Positions 63,887 through 64,000 of a stretch of DNA of 64,000 nucleotides are shown in pieces (the stretch's first letter is position 1; each line of letters opens with the position of its first letter). Source of the DNA: Streptomyces sp. cf386 (GTDB lineage: Bacteria; Actinomycetota; Actinomycetes; Streptomycetales; Streptomycetaceae); NCBI RefSeq assembly GCF_900103585.1, contig NZ_FNHV01000001.1:389326-453325 (forward strand), in the 5' to 3' direction. The notes beneath the pieces are model-generated. The model searched no databases. It was not told the origin of the DNA and saw only the letters and a list, made by a program, of their open reading frames with translations. The position numbers were made by a program, and so were the translations under genes.

Positions 63887-64000
63887 TCAGGCCAACTCCT
63901 CGGCGGGCTTCGCCCCGTGATCGCGCAGCCAGGTGACCAGGGCGTCGTGGCCGGAGCGGTGGGCCGCGTCGAGGGCGGTCAGGCCGTCGTACCCGATCCA
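63887..64000 (-). CDS. Ankyrin-repeat protein (partial, 5' end off window)
   Basis: Only the last 37 residues are visible. GLTALDAAHRSGHDALVTWL and RDHGAKPAEE are a typical ankyrin repeat end. Full length and function cannot be judged from here. Confidence 0.75.
   Translation of the reverse strand, partial: WIGYDGLTALDAAHRSGHDALVTWLRDHGAKPAEELA

Overview
The window is high-GC DNA (about 70% or more in most stretches I counted by hand). It has strong G/C bias at third codon positions, GTG starts, ATGA-type gene overlaps and Streptomyces-style regulatory sites: a CebR-type palindrome, a ydaO-type riboswitch ahead of a cell-wall-hydrolase-like gene, and ABC sugar importers without their own ATPase. 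It looks like a chromosomal piece of a Streptomyces or close relative. I saw no rRNA, tRNA, CRISPR array or insertion sequence.

Positions 1-27139 (minus strand) hold one nearly continuous contractile injection system (CIS/eCIS) operon, cut off at the left edge. In transcription order it encodes: sheath, inner tube, T4 gp26-like baseplate protein with two CxxC pairs, a disordered linker protein, a Pvc16/Afp16-type cap with a histone-H1-like tail, an AAA+ ATPase, a 106-aa small protein, a 2287-aa giant (DUF4157 head, tape-measure-like helical core, low-complexity linker, toxin-like tip), a probable immunity protein, a Cis7-like tube-initiator protein, a LysM protein, a spike split into gp27-like and gp5-like genes, a PAAR tip, a gp25 wedge protein, two large J-type baseplate proteins and a phage-tail-I/beta-helix protein. 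No separate tape-measure gene is visible. The giant sits beside the ATPase and cap, where Afp14 lies in Afp-type clusters, so it may be a tape measure carrying an effector. Its tip and the following gene have lower GC than the rest, which suggests an exchangeable toxin/immunity module.

Positions 27140-33203 (plus) are a 657-bp control region followed by an aldaric-acid operon: lipoprotein SBP, two permeases, 5-dehydro-4-deoxyglucarate dehydratase and glucarate dehydratase. A perfect 23-bp palindrome lies upstream. The second permease carries a GGCGTC microsatellite inside its ATPase-docking loop. Positions 33215-38249 hold small oxidoreductase/regulator genes: a dienelactone hydrolase, an F420-type NADP oxidoreductase divergent from a TetR gene, a RibD-like reductase, and an F420-type monooxygenase coupled to a LuxR regulator.

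Positions 38563-44158 are a complete RbsABC-type importer with a YtcJ-like amidohydrolase. Next comes an epimerase/reductase, then a c-di-AMP (ydaO-yuaA) riboswitch controlling an NlpC/P60 protein whose catalytic Cys is replaced by Ser. Positions 47400-54155 are a LacI-controlled inositol/cyclitol locus: an orphan SBP, lacI, an IolE-like isomerase, a sugar-porter MFS, IolG and IolH. Matching palindromes lie before the SBP and before the isomerase gene.

Positions 54193-55356 (minus) are a two-gene graspetide (ATP-grasp RiPP) cassette. A CebR-type operator precedes a secreted tandem CE2-like esterase (55575-57572). The right end holds a gene remnant, a phytase-like secreted protein, a DHA2 efflux pump, a P450 without a recognisable ExxR motif, a berberine-bridge-type oxidase and the 3' end of an ankyrin gene.
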